A stretch of 64,000 nt of DNA, from NCBI GenBank assembly GCA_013204985.1, contig JABMLG010000007.1, positions 107,358-171,357 on the forward strand, given 5' to 3'. Under the pieces are notes generated by a model. The model searched no databases and had not been told where the DNA came from. It saw only the letters and a program-made list of their open reading frames with translations. The translations under genes were made by a program, and so were the position numbers. This DNA is from Microbacteriaceae bacterium VKM Ac-2855. GTDB taxonomy: Bacteria > Actinomycetota > Actinomycetes > Actinomycetales > Microbacteriaceae. Of this stretch, positions 8,071 to 23,024 are shown one piece after another (within the stretch, counting starts at the first letter, position 1; each line of letters begins with the position of its first letter).

Positions 8071-8340
8071 GTGACGAAACGAGAGCTGACCCTGGTCGGC
8101 AAGCCCGGCTGTCACCTGTGCGACGACGCGCGCGATGTGATCGAGTCGGTGCTCGCCGATGTGAGCCTGGTCGAGGGGGCACCCGCCGTGACCCTCTCCG
8201 AGGTCTCGATCCTGGACGACGCCGACCTGCACGAGAAGTACGTCGAAGAGATCCCCGTCCTCCTCATCGACGGCAGAGTCCACAACTATTGGCGCATCGA
8301 TCCCGCCCGCTTGCGCACAGCACTCCTGGAGAAATCATGA
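8071..8340 (+). CDS. Glutaredoxin-like thiol-disulfide protein
   Basis: An 89-residue thioredoxin-fold protein of the glutaredoxin-like (DUF836) type. The active site is CHLC (C14/C17) in GKPGCHLCDDA, and the cis-Pro region is EEIPVLLIDGRV. Small cytoplasmic reductases of this kind act on unknown protein disulfides or mixed thiols. The stop codon overlaps the ATG of the next gene (ATGA), so the two are co-translated. Confidence 0.85.
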   Translation: MTKRELTLVGKPGCHLCDDARDVIESVLADVSLVEGAPAVTLSEVSILDDADLHEKYVEEIPVLLIDGRVHNYWRIDPARLRTALLEKS

Positions 8341-8639
8341 CCATTCGGCACGTGGTGGCCTGGAAGCTCAACGCGATCGACCCGACGCAGCGAGCCGAAC
8401 ACGCCGACCAGATCTCGACGGCGCTCAAGAGCCTGCTGCCCGTCATCCCCGAGATCGAATCGATGACGGTCGGTCGCAACACGCTGTTCCCGAAGGACAA
8501 CTTCGATGTGGTCCTCATCGCCGACTACGCCGACGCTGATGCGCTCAACACCTACGTCGAGCATCCCGAACACCGCCGCGTGGCGGGCTTCATCCGCCCC
8601 CTCGTGCGCGAACGCGCCTGCGTCGACTTCGCCGTCTAG
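8337..8639 (+). CDS. Dabb (stress-responsive A/B barrel) domain protein
   Basis: A 100-residue protein spanning one Dabb domain. It starts with IRHVVAWKL, has the mid-motif FDVVLIADYADADALNTYVEHPEH, and ends with the final strand CVDFAV. Dabb proteins are dimeric ferredoxin-like barrels with varied or unknown roles in actinobacteria. ATG 8337 lies inside the glutaredoxin stop region. Function unassigned. Confidence 0.85.
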   Translation: MTIRHVVAWKLNAIDPTQRAEHADQISTALKSLLPVIPEIESMTVGRNTLFPKDNFDVVLIADYADADALNTYVEHPEHRRVAGFIRPLVRERACVDFAV

Positions 8640-8689
8640 GGCTTCTTCCTCCTTCCTCGTCACAAGCCAGCGATCGACCGAGTCGCGGT

Positions 8690-8957
8690 GTTCGCGCGAG
8701 CACTGGGGGGGCTGCGCGTCAAAGAAACGGCAACCCTCCGACGCCCCACCCTCTCGGCGGTGTGACTGGACTAAGGGGGGCTGCCCGTTCGCGCGAGCAC
8801 TGGCGCTGGGTTGTCCATTCTTTGCGAGCTTGCGAGCACAGAATTGACAACCCTGCGCCAGGGCGAGCAAGCGACACGCGCGTAGCGCCGTGTCGCTGAC
8901 CCCACCCCCTCAGCAGCGCAGCGCCTGGAGGGCTGCGCGTCAAAGAAACGGCAACCC
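8690..8957. repeat. Repeat cluster between the Dabb gene and the beta-galactosidase gene
   Basis: This 320-bp gap has no plausible gene and is made of repeats. A 17-bp direct repeat (GTTCGCGCGAGCACTGG) lies at 8690-8706 and 8787-8803. A 19-bp motif (GTCAAAGAAACGGCAACCC) lies at 8718-8736 and 8939-8957 in the same orientation. A variant hairpin with 14-bp arms spans 8802-8859. The 19-mer is one arm of the palindromes found intact at 27.7 and 61.8 kb, so these look like decayed or half copies. Confidence 0.85.
8802..8859. terminator. Hairpin between convergent genes
   Basis: Arms 8802-8815 (GGCGCTGGGTTGTC) and 8846-8859 (GACAACCCTGCGCC) pair over 14 bp with one mismatch. It sits between the Dabb gene and the convergent beta-galactosidase operon, so it could stop both. 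It resembles the GGGTTGCC palindrome family. Confidence 0.45.
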
Positions 8958-8963
8958 TCGCTC

Positions 8964-12888
<3,925 letters not shown>

Positions 12889-12892
<4 letters not shown>

Positions 12893-13836
12893 GAGCTCTT
12901 CCGGTTCGAGATCGAGAGGAAGGTGAAGGAGAGCGTGAACGCGACGACCGCGATCAGCACGGCCTGCGCCGCGGCGACGTTGTAGTCGTTGTAGGCGAAT
13001 GCCGTCGTGTAGGCGCTGAGGTTCGGCGTGTACTGGCTGTCGATCGCCGGGGCGACGGTCTTGAGCACCTGCGCCTCCGCGAAGAGTTGCAGCGTGCCGA
13101 TGATTGAGAAGATCGTGGTCAGCACGAGGGCCGGGCGGATCAGCGGCAACTGGATGCTCGTCGCGACGCGGAAGGTGGACGCGCCGTCGACCTTCGCCGC
13201 CTCGTACAACTCGGCCGGGATCGACTTCAGCTGCGCGACGATGATGAGCATGTTGTAGCCGGTGTAGCTCCACAGCGAGATGTTCGCGATCGACCAGAGC
13301 ACCGAGTTCGCGCCGAGGAAGTCGGGCTGCAGGCCCACGAGGTTCGCCGCGTCGATGATCGGGCTGAGCCCGGGAACGTACAGGAACGACCAGAGGATGG
13401 TCGCGATGACGCCGGGCACGCCGTAGGGGAGGAAGTACGCCGCACGGAAGAAGCCGGGCCAGCGCGCGGAGGCCGATTCGAGCATCAGCGCGAGCACGGT
13501 GCACAGCGCGATCATCACCGGCACCTGCACGATGCCGAAGAGGAACATCCGGCCGATCGAGTTGATGAAGTTGCCGTCGGCGAGCGCCTGCGCGTAGTTG
13601 TCGAACCCGGCGAACGTCTGCGTGACTCCGGCCTCGCCGAAGAGTCCCGAGCGGGTCACCTTCGTGAAGCTGGAGCCGATCGCCACGACGATCGGCACGA
13701 GGAAAGTGAGGATGAACAGGGCCAGGAACGGACCCAGCAGGATCCACGGGGCGCGCTTGACCGAGCCGGAGCGGCTGGTCTTCGCCGGTGCGGCGGTCTG
13801 CGACGCGGGACGGGTGGCGGTGCGGGACGCGGTCAT
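12889..13836 (-). CDS. Carbohydrate ABC transporter permease (MalF type)
   Basis: A 315-residue CUT1 permease. The first membrane segment is WILLGPFLALFILTFLVPIV after a ~30-residue Ser/Thr/Lys-rich N-terminus. The EAA loop is EAAKVDGASTFRVATSIQLPLIRPAL. ATG 13836 has GGAAGGAA 6 nt upstream, which fixes the start; the longer frame runs back into the binding-protein gene. It overlaps the binding-protein stop by 4 nt. It forms the channel with the MalG-type partner for the sugar hydrolysed by the downstream beta-galactosidase. Confidence 0.92.
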
Positions 13837-15173
13837 GCCGTTTCCTTCCGGATGCTGAGACCCTTGTTCTCGAAGACCGTGATGATCTGCTGCTCCGCCT
13901 GGGCGACGGCATCGACGAGGGTGAGCCCGCCGGCCTTCTTGCGGAAGCCGTCGCTGAGGATGTTGAACGACTGCTGCGTGACCGGCCACCACGACCAGTC
14001 GGGGTTCTGGTCGGCCGCCGCGGGCACCATGATCTCCTCGTTGTAGTTCTCGCCGGAGAAGAACTCGCTCGGCCCCTCGCGGGAGGTGCCGATCTCACCC
14101 ACGGCGGGGGACCAGCCGATTCCGGAGTTGGCGATCATCGCGTCGATGCCCTCCTGGCTGGTGGTCATCCAGACCGCGAACTCGAGCGCCTCCTTCGGGT
14201 GCTTGCTGCTCGCGAAGACCGCGGCCGTGGATCCGCCGAGGAAGCTCGAACCGAATCCGATGCCACCCCAGGTCGGCATCGGCGCGACCTTCCACTTGCC
14301 GGACCCGCCGCTCACGCCCTGGATCAGCGCGTCACCCCAGCTGCCGGTGGTGCAGGAGGCGATGCCGCCGCTGGCGGCGGCGGCGAACCAGGCAGGGGAG
14401 TAGGCGCCGTAACCGGTCTGCACGAGATCGGCGTCGATCGCCTTGTCGAAGAACTCCGCGACCTGCGTGGTGGCCGAGTCGGTCATGTTGATGACCCAGC
14501 CGTCCTCCTCCGCCCGCAGCCACTGCGCGCCGGCCTGGGTGGCGAACGCACAGAAGACGGAGGCGTCGGCGAGGGGGAAGCAGTCGATGTACGAGTCCGC
14601 GCCGCGCAGCTCGGTCGCCACCGCGGACCAGTCGTCCCAGGTGGCGGGCGGCGTCGCGCCCACGCGGTCGAGCACCTCGGGCTGGTAGAAGAAGGCCATC
14701 GGGCCGGAGTCCTGCGGGATCCCGTAGACGCCGCCGGTGTAGCTGACCTGGTTCCACAGGGTGGGGTCATAGCGGTCGGCGTAGTCGTCTGCGCCGTAGC
14801 GCGAGAGATCGACGAGGCCGTTGACGAGCATGAATTCGGGCAGCGAGCGCATCTCGACCTGACCGATGTCCGGTCCGCCGCCGGCGGCGAGAGCCGAGTA
14901 GAGCTTCTGGTAACCGCCCGCGTTGCCGCCGGGGATCCAGACCGCCTCGACCTGCACGAGCGGGTTCTTCGCGTTCCAGACATCAGCGACCTTCTGCAGA
15001 TCCTTGAGCCAGGCCCAGTACTGCAGCGTGATCTTCTCGCCGGCCGCCGCCGGGGCGATCGCCGGTGCGGAGTTCACGGAGGTCGTGCCCGGTGTCGCGC
15101 AACCGGCGAGAGCGCCGAGCGCGACTGTGGCCAAGCCGCCGGTGACCAGTCGTCTTCGAGACAGTGCTGCCAT
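13833..15173 (-). CDS. Extracellular sugar-binding lipoprotein of the ABC transporter
   Basis: A 446-residue family 1 solute-binding protein. The signal peptide starts with MAALSRRRLVTGG and ends at the lipobox LAGC with lipidated C25; the RRR makes Tat export possible. Typical features are EKITLQYWAW, the Gly/Pro hinge region and many aromatic ligand-site residues (for example WVINMTDSATTQ). ATG 15173 has GAGGAA 4 nt upstream. It is the first gene of the operon, tightly overlapping the MalF-type permease, and divergent from the TetR gene. Confidence 0.9.
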   Translation of the reverse strand: MAALSRRRLVTGGLATVALGALAGCATPGTTSVNSAPAIAPAAAGEKITLQYWAWLKDLQKVADVWNAKNPLVQVEAVWIPGGNAGGYQKLYSALAAGGGPDIGQVEMRSLPEFMLVNGLVDLSRYGADDYADRYDPTLWNQVSYTGGVYGIPQDSGPMAFFYQPEVLDRVGATPPATWDDWSAVATELRGADSYIDCFPLADASVFCAFATQAGAQWLRAEEDGWVINMTDSATTQVAEFFDKAIDADLVQTGYGAYSPAWFAAAASGGIASCTTGSWGDALIQGVSGGSGKWKVAPMPTWGGIGFGSSFLGGSTAAVFASSKHPKEALEFAVWMTTSQEGIDAMIANSGIGWSPAVGEIGTSREGPSEFFSGENYNEEIMVPAAADQNPDWSWWPVTQQSFNILSDGFRKKAGGLTLVDAVAQAEQQIITVFENKGLSIRKETA

Positions 15174-15204
15174 TCGTTCCTCACTTCGTCGTGGTGGTTC
15201 CCCG

Positions 15205-15259
15205 ACGCTAACACGAAATTCCAGCGAGTACTCGAAATTCGTCGCGCAAGCGCTACGCT
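15205..15259. promoter_or_regulatory. Divergent promoters and putative operator of the beta-galactosidase operon
   Basis: A minus-strand -10 TAGCGT (15205-15210) and a plus-strand -10 TACGCT (15254-15259) face away from each other. Between them lie two direct CGAAATTC copies (15214-15221, 15233-15240) around the perfect palindrome CGAGTACTCG (15225-15234). This is where a TetR dimer would block both promoters. No binding evidence exists; the inference comes from position and symmetry. Confidence 0.5.
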
Positions 15260-15276
15260 GGCGCGGGAGGATGGAC

Positions 15277-15858
15277 ATGGAGCAGGTGAGGCGACGCGGG
15301 CCGTACGCGAAATCCGCTGAACGACGCGCCGCGATCGTGGAGGCGGCCTTCGAGGTGTTCGCCGAACGCGGCTTCAACTCCGGGTCGTTCCAAGACGTGG
15401 CCGACCGCGCGGGCATGAGTCAGACCAGCCTGCTGCACTACTTCCCGAACAAGAGCGCGCTGCTGCTGGCCGTGCTCGACCGCCGCGACGAGATCGTCGA
15501 TGACATCCCGGATGCGTCGCAGAGTCTCACCGACAGCATCCTCGGCCGCGCGCACGCCAACGTGAAGATCCCAGGGGTGATCCAGCTCTATACGGTGCTC
15601 TGCGGCGAGGCGACCACGGCCGAGCATCCGGGCCGCGACTACTTCGTCACGCGCTTCCGCAACCTGCGCACCGAGTACGCCGCCGAACTGCGGACACTCC
15701 CGCTGCGCGAGGGCGTCGACCCCGACCGCGCCGCCGCCACGATCGTCGCCTTGTGGGACGGCATCCAGCTGCAGTGGCTGCTGGAACCCGATGCCGTCGA
15801 CGTGGAGCTCGTCCTCGCCGACTACCTGCACCTCATCCTGCCTACCGGGGTGAGCTGA
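15277..15858 (+). CDS. TetR-family transcriptional regulator of the sugar operon
   Basis: A 193-residue protein. The N-terminal TetR helix-turn-helix is AAFEVFAERGFNSGSFQDVADRAGMSQTSLLHYFPNK; only its pattern matters here: recognition helix around SQTSLLHYF. The C-terminal half is a helical ligand/dimer domain ending DYLHLIL. Of two in-frame ATGs, 15277 is chosen because GGGAGG lies 6 nt upstream, whereas it abuts 15271. Divergent placement suggests it represses the beta-galactosidase operon and itself. Confidence 0.87.
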   Translation: MEQVRRRGPYAKSAERRAAIVEAAFEVFAERGFNSGSFQDVADRAGMSQTSLLHYFPNKSALLLAVLDRRDEIVDDIPDASQSLTDSILGRAHANVKIPGVIQLYTVLCGEATTAEHPGRDYFVTRFRNLRTEYAAELRTLPLREGVDPDRAAATIVALWDGIQLQWLLEPDAVDVELVLADYLHLILPTGVS

Positions 15859-15912
15859 GTTGCGCGCTTCGGCTGTATCCGGGGCCGCGAATCCAGCCGA
15901 AACGCGCAACTC
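15857..15912. repeat. GAGTTGCG-family hairpin, upstream copy
   Basis: Inverted arms 15857-15878 and 15891-15912 (22 bp, two mismatches) with a 12-nt loop. The left arm starts inside the stop codon of the TetR gene (TGAGTTGCG). A close relative lies at 16850-16905, on the other side of the nuclease-like gene. It may act as a terminator. Confidence 0.85.
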
Positions 15913-15969
15913 GACCGAGCCTGTGGATAAGTTCGGATGCAACCTGGGCCCGTGCGGCACGGTGGGCGG

Positions 15970-16851
15970 ATGGGGAAGCGGAAAGCACTACCGGCGACGA
16001 CGCCCGCAGCATTCACCGTGGCGGATGCGCTCGAGCACGGGCTGACAGTCGCGCAACTTCGCGGCGCGCAGTTCGCGAGGCCCTTCCGGGGTGTCCGCAG
16101 CGTCTCGCCCCCTGATTCATTGCAAGCGAGGTGCGCTGCGCTCGCCACACGGGTTCCGGGGCACGTCTTCTTCGCCGGCGCGACGGCGGCGCGGCTGCAC
16201 GGGATGCCGCTGCCGGCGGGTCACGATGAGAGACTCGTGCTCGGTGTTGCTGCACCGGCTCGGGCGGTGGCTCCGCGGGAGATGATCGGTCGAAGTCTGA
16301 CGATCGACTCCGACGACATCTGCTCACAGGGTCGGCTCCGAGTCACCTCGGCCGTGCGCACCTGGTGCGACCTCGCGGCCGGCCTCGATCTGCCGGACCT
16401 CGTCGCAGCCGCCGACTTCCTCGTGCACGCGCGGCGCGTGACACGGGGCGACCTCGAATCAGCGGTGGCGAAGTATCCGAGTCGGCGTGGGATCGCGCGC
16501 CTGCGCGAAGCCCTGCCGCTCGTCGACGGCCGCGCCGAATCGCATCCGGAATCCATCGTGCGCATCGCCCTGACGCTGGCCGGTATTGCGCCGACAGCGG
16601 TCAACCGGGAGGTCCGCGACGCGTCCGGACGCTTCGTCGCTCGGCCGGACCTCAGCTATCCGGAGCACCTGATCGCCATCGAATACCTCGGCGACTACCA
16701 CCGTGTCGAGAAGGGACGCTGGCGCAAGGATCGCGCTCGCGTCACCCGGATGCGCGCGCTCGGTTGGCTGGTCATCGAGCTGACCGGCGATGACCTAGCC
16801 GATCTGCCCGGCGTGGTAGCTCAGGTCATGGCGGCGCTCGCCGCGCGCTGA
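15970..16851 (+). CDS. DUF559-like endonuclease-fold protein with AbiEi-like N-terminus
   Basis: A 293-residue protein. The N-terminal part (FTVADALEHGLTVAQLRGAQFARPFRGV in outline) resembles the winged AbiEi/antitoxin-like domain found fused to DUF559 in actinobacteria. The C-terminal ~100 residues look like a PD-(D/E)XK/Vsr-type fold: acidic residues in RPDLSYPEHLIAIEYLGDYH, then a basic RKDRARVTRMRALGW segment. Role unknown; a DNA-repair-like or defence nuclease is possible. Start 15970 has GGTGGGCGG just upstream. It is bracketed by two related hairpins, which suggests acquisition as a unit. Confidence 0.65.
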   Translation: MGKRKALPATTPAAFTVADALEHGLTVAQLRGAQFARPFRGVRSVSPPDSLQARCAALATRVPGHVFFAGATAARLHGMPLPAGHDERLVLGVAAPARAVAPREMIGRSLTIDSDDICSQGRLRVTSAVRTWCDLAAGLDLPDLVAAADFLVHARRVTRGDLESAVAKYPSRRGIARLREALPLVDGRAESHPESIVRIALTLAGIAPTAVNREVRDASGRFVARPDLSYPEHLIAIEYLGDYHRVEKGRWRKDRARVTRMRALGWLVIELTGDDLADLPGVVAQVMAALAAR

Positions 16852-16905
16852 GTTGCGTGTTTCGGCTGCATCCAGGGGGCAGGATGCAGCCGAAAGACGC
16901 AACTC
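16850..16905. repeat. GAGTTGCG-family hairpin, downstream copy
   Basis: Arms 16850-16873 and 16882-16905 pair over 24 bp with one mismatch and an 8-nt loop. As in the upstream copy, the arm begins within the stop codon of the preceding gene. It lies between this gene and convergent aspS and probably terminates both. Confidence 0.85.
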
Positions 16906-16926
16906 AGCGTTAGGCGGGAAGCAGGC

Positions 16927-18255
<1,329 letters not shown>

Positions 18256-18261
18256 GCGAAG

Positions 18262-18267
18262 AGTTTA
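18262..18267 (-). promoter_or_regulatory. -10 box of aspS
   Basis: TAAACT on the minus strand, 6 nt before GTG 18255. Confidence 0.45.
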
Positions 18268-18281
18268 GTGGCAGGCCCCTC

Positions 18282-18287
18282 TAGCCT
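18282..18287 (+). promoter_or_regulatory. -10 box of the SDR gene
   Basis: TAGCCT, 6 nt before ATG 18294. It lies where the aspS -35 region must be, so the two promoters overlap. Confidence 0.45.
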
Positions 18288-18293
18288 GGGGCC

Positions 18294-19058
18294 ATGACCA
18301 CAGCCCTCATCACCGGTGCCACCTCGGGGATCGGCGCCGCGTTCGCGCGGGCGCTGGCGAAGCGCGGCCACCGGTTGGTCCTCGTGGCGCGCGATGCTCA
18401 GCGCCTGCAGCAGCGCGCGGCCGAATTCGAGGCGCTCGGTTCGCCGCACGTCGAGACCATCACGGCCGATCTCGGTGACCGGGGCGATCAGGAACGCGTG
18501 CGGATGCGGGTCGCCGACCCCGTGCATCCGATCGACGTGCTGGTGAACAACGCCGGCTTCGCGATCCCCGGATCCGCCGCGCGACCCGACATCGCGGGTC
18601 ACGACCACGCGCTCGAGGTGATGGTGCGCACCGTCTATCTGTTGAGCGGCGCGGCGGCGGAGTCGATGACAGCGCGGGGCCGCGGCGTGATCGTGAACGT
18701 GTCGAGCATCGCCGGCTACGTGCAGCTGGGGCCGTACTCCGCGGCGAAGGCGTGGATGACCTCGTTCACCGAGTCGCTCGCGGTGGAGCTGCGGGGCACC
18801 GGCGTCCGCGCCGCGGCGCTCTGCCCCGGCTGGGTGCGCACCGAGTTCCACGAGCGAGGCGATGTGGCGACCGCATCCATTCCCTCCTTCATGTGGATCG
18901 AGCAGGACCGCCTGGTCGAGGAGTGCCTCCGCGACATCGCCCGCGGTGCCGTCATCTCGGTTCCGACCAAGCGCTTCACCGCCGTCGCCCTCGCAGCGAA
19001 GTACCTGCCCGGCCCGTGGCTGCGTCGCGCCTGCGCCGAGGTGCTGCGCCGCCGCTGA
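18294..19058 (+). CDS. Short-chain dehydrogenase/reductase
   Basis: A 254-residue classical SDR. The cofactor motif is TGATSGIG at residues 7-14, and ARDAQRL suggests NADP(H) preference. NNAGFAIPG and the catalytic S...YSAAK (SSIAGYVQLGPYSAAKAW) are present. The C-terminus FTAVALAAKYLPGPWLRRA looks membrane-associated, as in the acyl-reductase-like SDR group. Substrate unknown. Followed by a GAGGGACCC-family palindrome. Confidence 0.87.
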   Translation: MTTALITGATSGIGAAFARALAKRGHRLVLVARDAQRLQQRAAEFEALGSPHVETITADLGDRGDQERVRMRVADPVHPIDVLVNNAGFAIPGSAARPDIAGHDHALEVMVRTVYLLSGAAAESMTARGRGVIVNVSSIAGYVQLGPYSAAKAWMTSFTESLAVELRGTGVRAAALCPGWVRTEFHERGDVATASIPSFMWIEQDRLVEECLRDIARGAVISVPTKRFTAVALAAKYLPGPWLRRACAEVLRRR

Positions 19059-19072
19059 CCAGCTGCCCACCT

Positions 19073-19147
19073 CTGCGAGGGACCCCTCCTCGGTTCGAGG
19101 GCGCCCCCGAGCGCGGGTCCCTCGAGCCGAGGGCGGGTCCCTCGCAG
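19073..19147. repeat. GAGGGACCC-family palindrome, copy 1
   Basis: Outer arms CTGCGAGGGACCC (19073-19085) and GGGTCCCTCGCAG (19135-19147) are perfect. Inner arms at 19088-19101 and about 19119-19132 pair except for one G-U. It lies after the SDR gene, upstream of the phosphatase promoter, and could terminate transcription. Confidence 0.85.
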
Positions 19148-19190
19148 GATGAGCAGGGCGCTCACAGCGGATGCATCGGGACGCGCCCCG

Positions 19191-19196
19191 TACACT
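19191..19196 (+). promoter_or_regulatory. -10 box of the histidine phosphatase gene
   Basis: TACACT, 8 nt before GTG 19205, with no Shine-Dalgarno sequence between. Confidence 0.42.
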
Positions 19197-19204
19197 TGAT
19201 CCTC

Positions 19205-19849
19205 GTGGTTGCCGATCGGATTCATCTCGTGCGTCACGGCGAGGTGTACAACCCCGACGGCGTGCTCTACGGGCGACTCCCGCACTTCGGGCTCAGCGAG
19301 CTCGGCCATCGGATGGCCAAGGCCGCCGCCGACGACCTTCTCGGCCGCAAGCTGCACATCACCGCGCTGTACGCCTCGCCGCTGCAGCGCACGCAGGAGT
19401 CGGCTCAGCCGATCTCGCAGGCGTTCGAGCTGCCGATCCGGCTCGAGGAGCGCATCATCGAGCCGACCAACCGCTTCGAGGGCAAGAGCTTCACGGCGCG
19501 CAACTCGGCGCTGCGGAATCCGAAGGTCTGGCCGTGGCTGCGCAATCCGTTCGAGCCCAGCTGGGGTGAGCCCTACTTGAGCATCTCGGCGCGGATGTAC
19601 GCCGCCATCGAGGACGCCTGGCAGAACACCGCCGAGGGCGAGGCCGTGATGGTCAGCCACCAGCTGCCGATCTGGACCGTTCACCGCGCCCTGGCCGGTG
19701 AGAAGCTCTACCACGACCCGCGCAAGCGCCGCTGCGCGCTCTCCAGCATCACCACCCTCGAGCGCCACGGCGAGCGTTTCGTCGAGGTGGGCTACGCCAA
19801 CCCCGCCGCGCGCCTGCAGGCGCTGGCCACCGACGTCGGAGCCGTCTGA
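19205..19849 (+). CDS. Histidine phosphatase family protein (phosphoglycerate mutase-like)
   Basis: A 214-residue protein. The phospho-histidine motif is IHLVRHGEVYNPDGVLYGRLP at the N-terminus and the second catalytic His is in AVMVSHQLPIWTV. It lacks features that fix the substrate; members include broad-specificity phosphatases. It is the first gene of the cytochrome c maturation cluster and stops 3 bp before the TlpA gene, so it is probably co-transcribed. GTG 19205 is chosen from the conserved strand just after it and the -10 box upstream. Confidence 0.85.
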   Translation: MVADRIHLVRHGEVYNPDGVLYGRLPHFGLSELGHRMAKAAADDLLGRKLHITALYASPLQRTQESAQPISQAFELPIRLEERIIEPTNRFEGKSFTARNSALRNPKVWPWLRNPFEPSWGEPYLSISARMYAAIEDAWQNTAEGEAVMVSHQLPIWTVHRALAGEKLYHDPRKRRCALSSITTLERHGERFVEVGYANPAARLQALATDVGAV

Positions 19850-19852
19850 CCC

Positions 19853-20458
19853 ATGCCCGCGAAGCTCACCCGCCGAGCCCTCACCGCCTCCGCGATCGCC
19901 GCCTCCGCCGCGCTCCTCCTGGCCGGCTGCAGCACGGATCCGCTCGCCGAGCAGTACCGCGAGGGCGACAGCAAGGGATACATCTCGGGCGACGGAACCG
20001 TCACCGAGATCCCTGTCGACCAGCGCGCCGAGGCGATCACCTTCTCCGGAACGGATGAGACGGGCGGGGCCATCGACTCCGCCGACTATGCGGGACAGGT
20101 CGTCGTGGTCAACTTCTGGTACGCCAGCTGCGCCCCGTGCCGCGCCGAGGCCGCCGATCTGCAGGCCGTGAACGCCGCGTACGCCGACAAGGGCGTGACC
20201 TTCGTCGGCGTGAACGTGCGCGACCAGGCACCCCAGGCCGTGTCGTTCGCGAAGAACTACGAGATCACCTACCCCTCGATCATCGACACCGATGGCGCCG
20301 CGCAGCTCGCGTTCAGCGGCACGGTGCCGCCGAACGCGGTGCCGACGACGCTGGTGCTCGACAAGCAGGGCCGAGTCGCGTCGCGCATCCTCGGCCAGTT
20401 GCAGGACGAATCGATCCTGTCGACGCTCGTCGGCGACACGCTCGCCGAGAGCGAGTGA
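19853..20458 (+). CDS. TlpA/ResA-type thiol-disulfide lipoprotein
   Basis: A 201-residue protein. The signal peptide ends in a lipobox (LLAGC, lipidated Cys ~24). The thioredoxin-like domain has the active site C93-A-P-C96 in WYASCAPCR and cis-Pro in NAVPTTLVLD. ResA-like proteins reduce the CXXCH cysteines of apocytochrome c outside the membrane. It receives electrons from CcdA, encoded next, and sits in a row with ResB and CcsA/CcsB. Confidence 0.92.
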   Translation: MPAKLTRRALTASAIAASAALLLAGCSTDPLAEQYREGDSKGYISGDGTVTEIPVDQRAEAITFSGTDETGGAIDSADYAGQVVVVNFWYASCAPCRAEAADLQAVNAAYADKGVTFVGVNVRDQAPQAVSFAKNYEITYPSIIDTDGAAQLAFSGTVPPNAVPTTLVLDKQGRVASRILGQLQDESILSTLVGDTLAESE

Positions 20459-20465
20459 CGTCTCG

Positions 20466-21183
20466 ATGACCGAGATCGTCTTCAGCGGGCAGCTGCTGCT
20501 CGCGATCCCCATCGCGATGCTCGCCGGGCTCGTCTCGTTCGCCTCGCCGTGCGTGCTGCCCCTGGTGCCCGGCTACCTCGCCTACGTCGGCGGCTTCACG
20601 GATGCGGCGGGCCGCGCCGCGCGCGGTCGCGGCCGGGTGCTGCTGGGCGTGCTGCTCTTCGTGCTCGGCTTCTCGCTGGTCTTCGTGCTCTACGGTGCGG
20701 CGTCGGGGGCGGTCGGCGGCTGGCTCCTGCAGTACACGGATGTGATCACGCGCATCCTCGGCGCTGTCGTGATCGTGATGGGGCTCGTCTTCATCGGACA
20801 GTTCTCGTTCTTGCAGCGCACCATGAAGCCGTCCTGGCGCCCCGCGACGGGCTTGGCCGGTGCGCCGTTGCTGGGGATCGTCTTCGGCCTCGGCTGGACC
20901 CCGTGCCTCGGCCCCACCCTCTCGTCGATCCTGGCGCTCAGCTACGGCGCCGGCTCACCTTGGCGCGGCGCGCTGCTCGCGTTCGTCTACTGCCTGGGCC
21001 TGGGCATCCCGTTCCTGCTCGTCGCGTTCGGACTGAGCTGGGTGACCGGCTCGATCGCCTTCCTCAAGCGGCACATCCGCACCATCAACATCGTCGGCGG
21101 GCTGCTGCTCGTGGTGATCGGCGTTCTGATGGTCTCGGGCGTCTGGAACACCCTCGTCTACGGATCGCTCTCGGGGGTGATCG

Positions 21184-21206
<23 letters not shown>
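20466..21206 (+). CDS. ccdA: Cytochrome c biogenesis protein CcdA
   Basis: A 246-residue membrane protein with six predicted segments. The redox Cys pair is visible in FASPCVLPLVPGYL (helix 1) and GWTPCLGPTLSSIL (helix 4). It passes reducing equivalents from cytoplasmic thioredoxin to the extracytoplasmic TlpA-type protein. ATG 20466 follows the tlpA stop by 7 bp. Its last 23 nt overlap the resB start in another frame. Confidence 0.95.
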
Positions 21207-22950
<1,744 letters not shown>

Positions 22951-23011
22951 GTCGTCCCTCAGCCCGTGAGCGGGAGCCGGGCAGTCCTGGGAACGCACGG
23001 CGAGTGTCGCT

Positions 23012-23017
23012 TAGGCT
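23012..23017 (+). promoter_or_regulatory. -10 box of the ccsA/ccsB gene
   Basis: TAGGCT, 7 nt before GTG 23025. It supports that start over GTG 23004 and suggests the gene can be transcribed separately from resB. Confidence 0.4.
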
Positions 23018-23024
23018 TGCCTGC

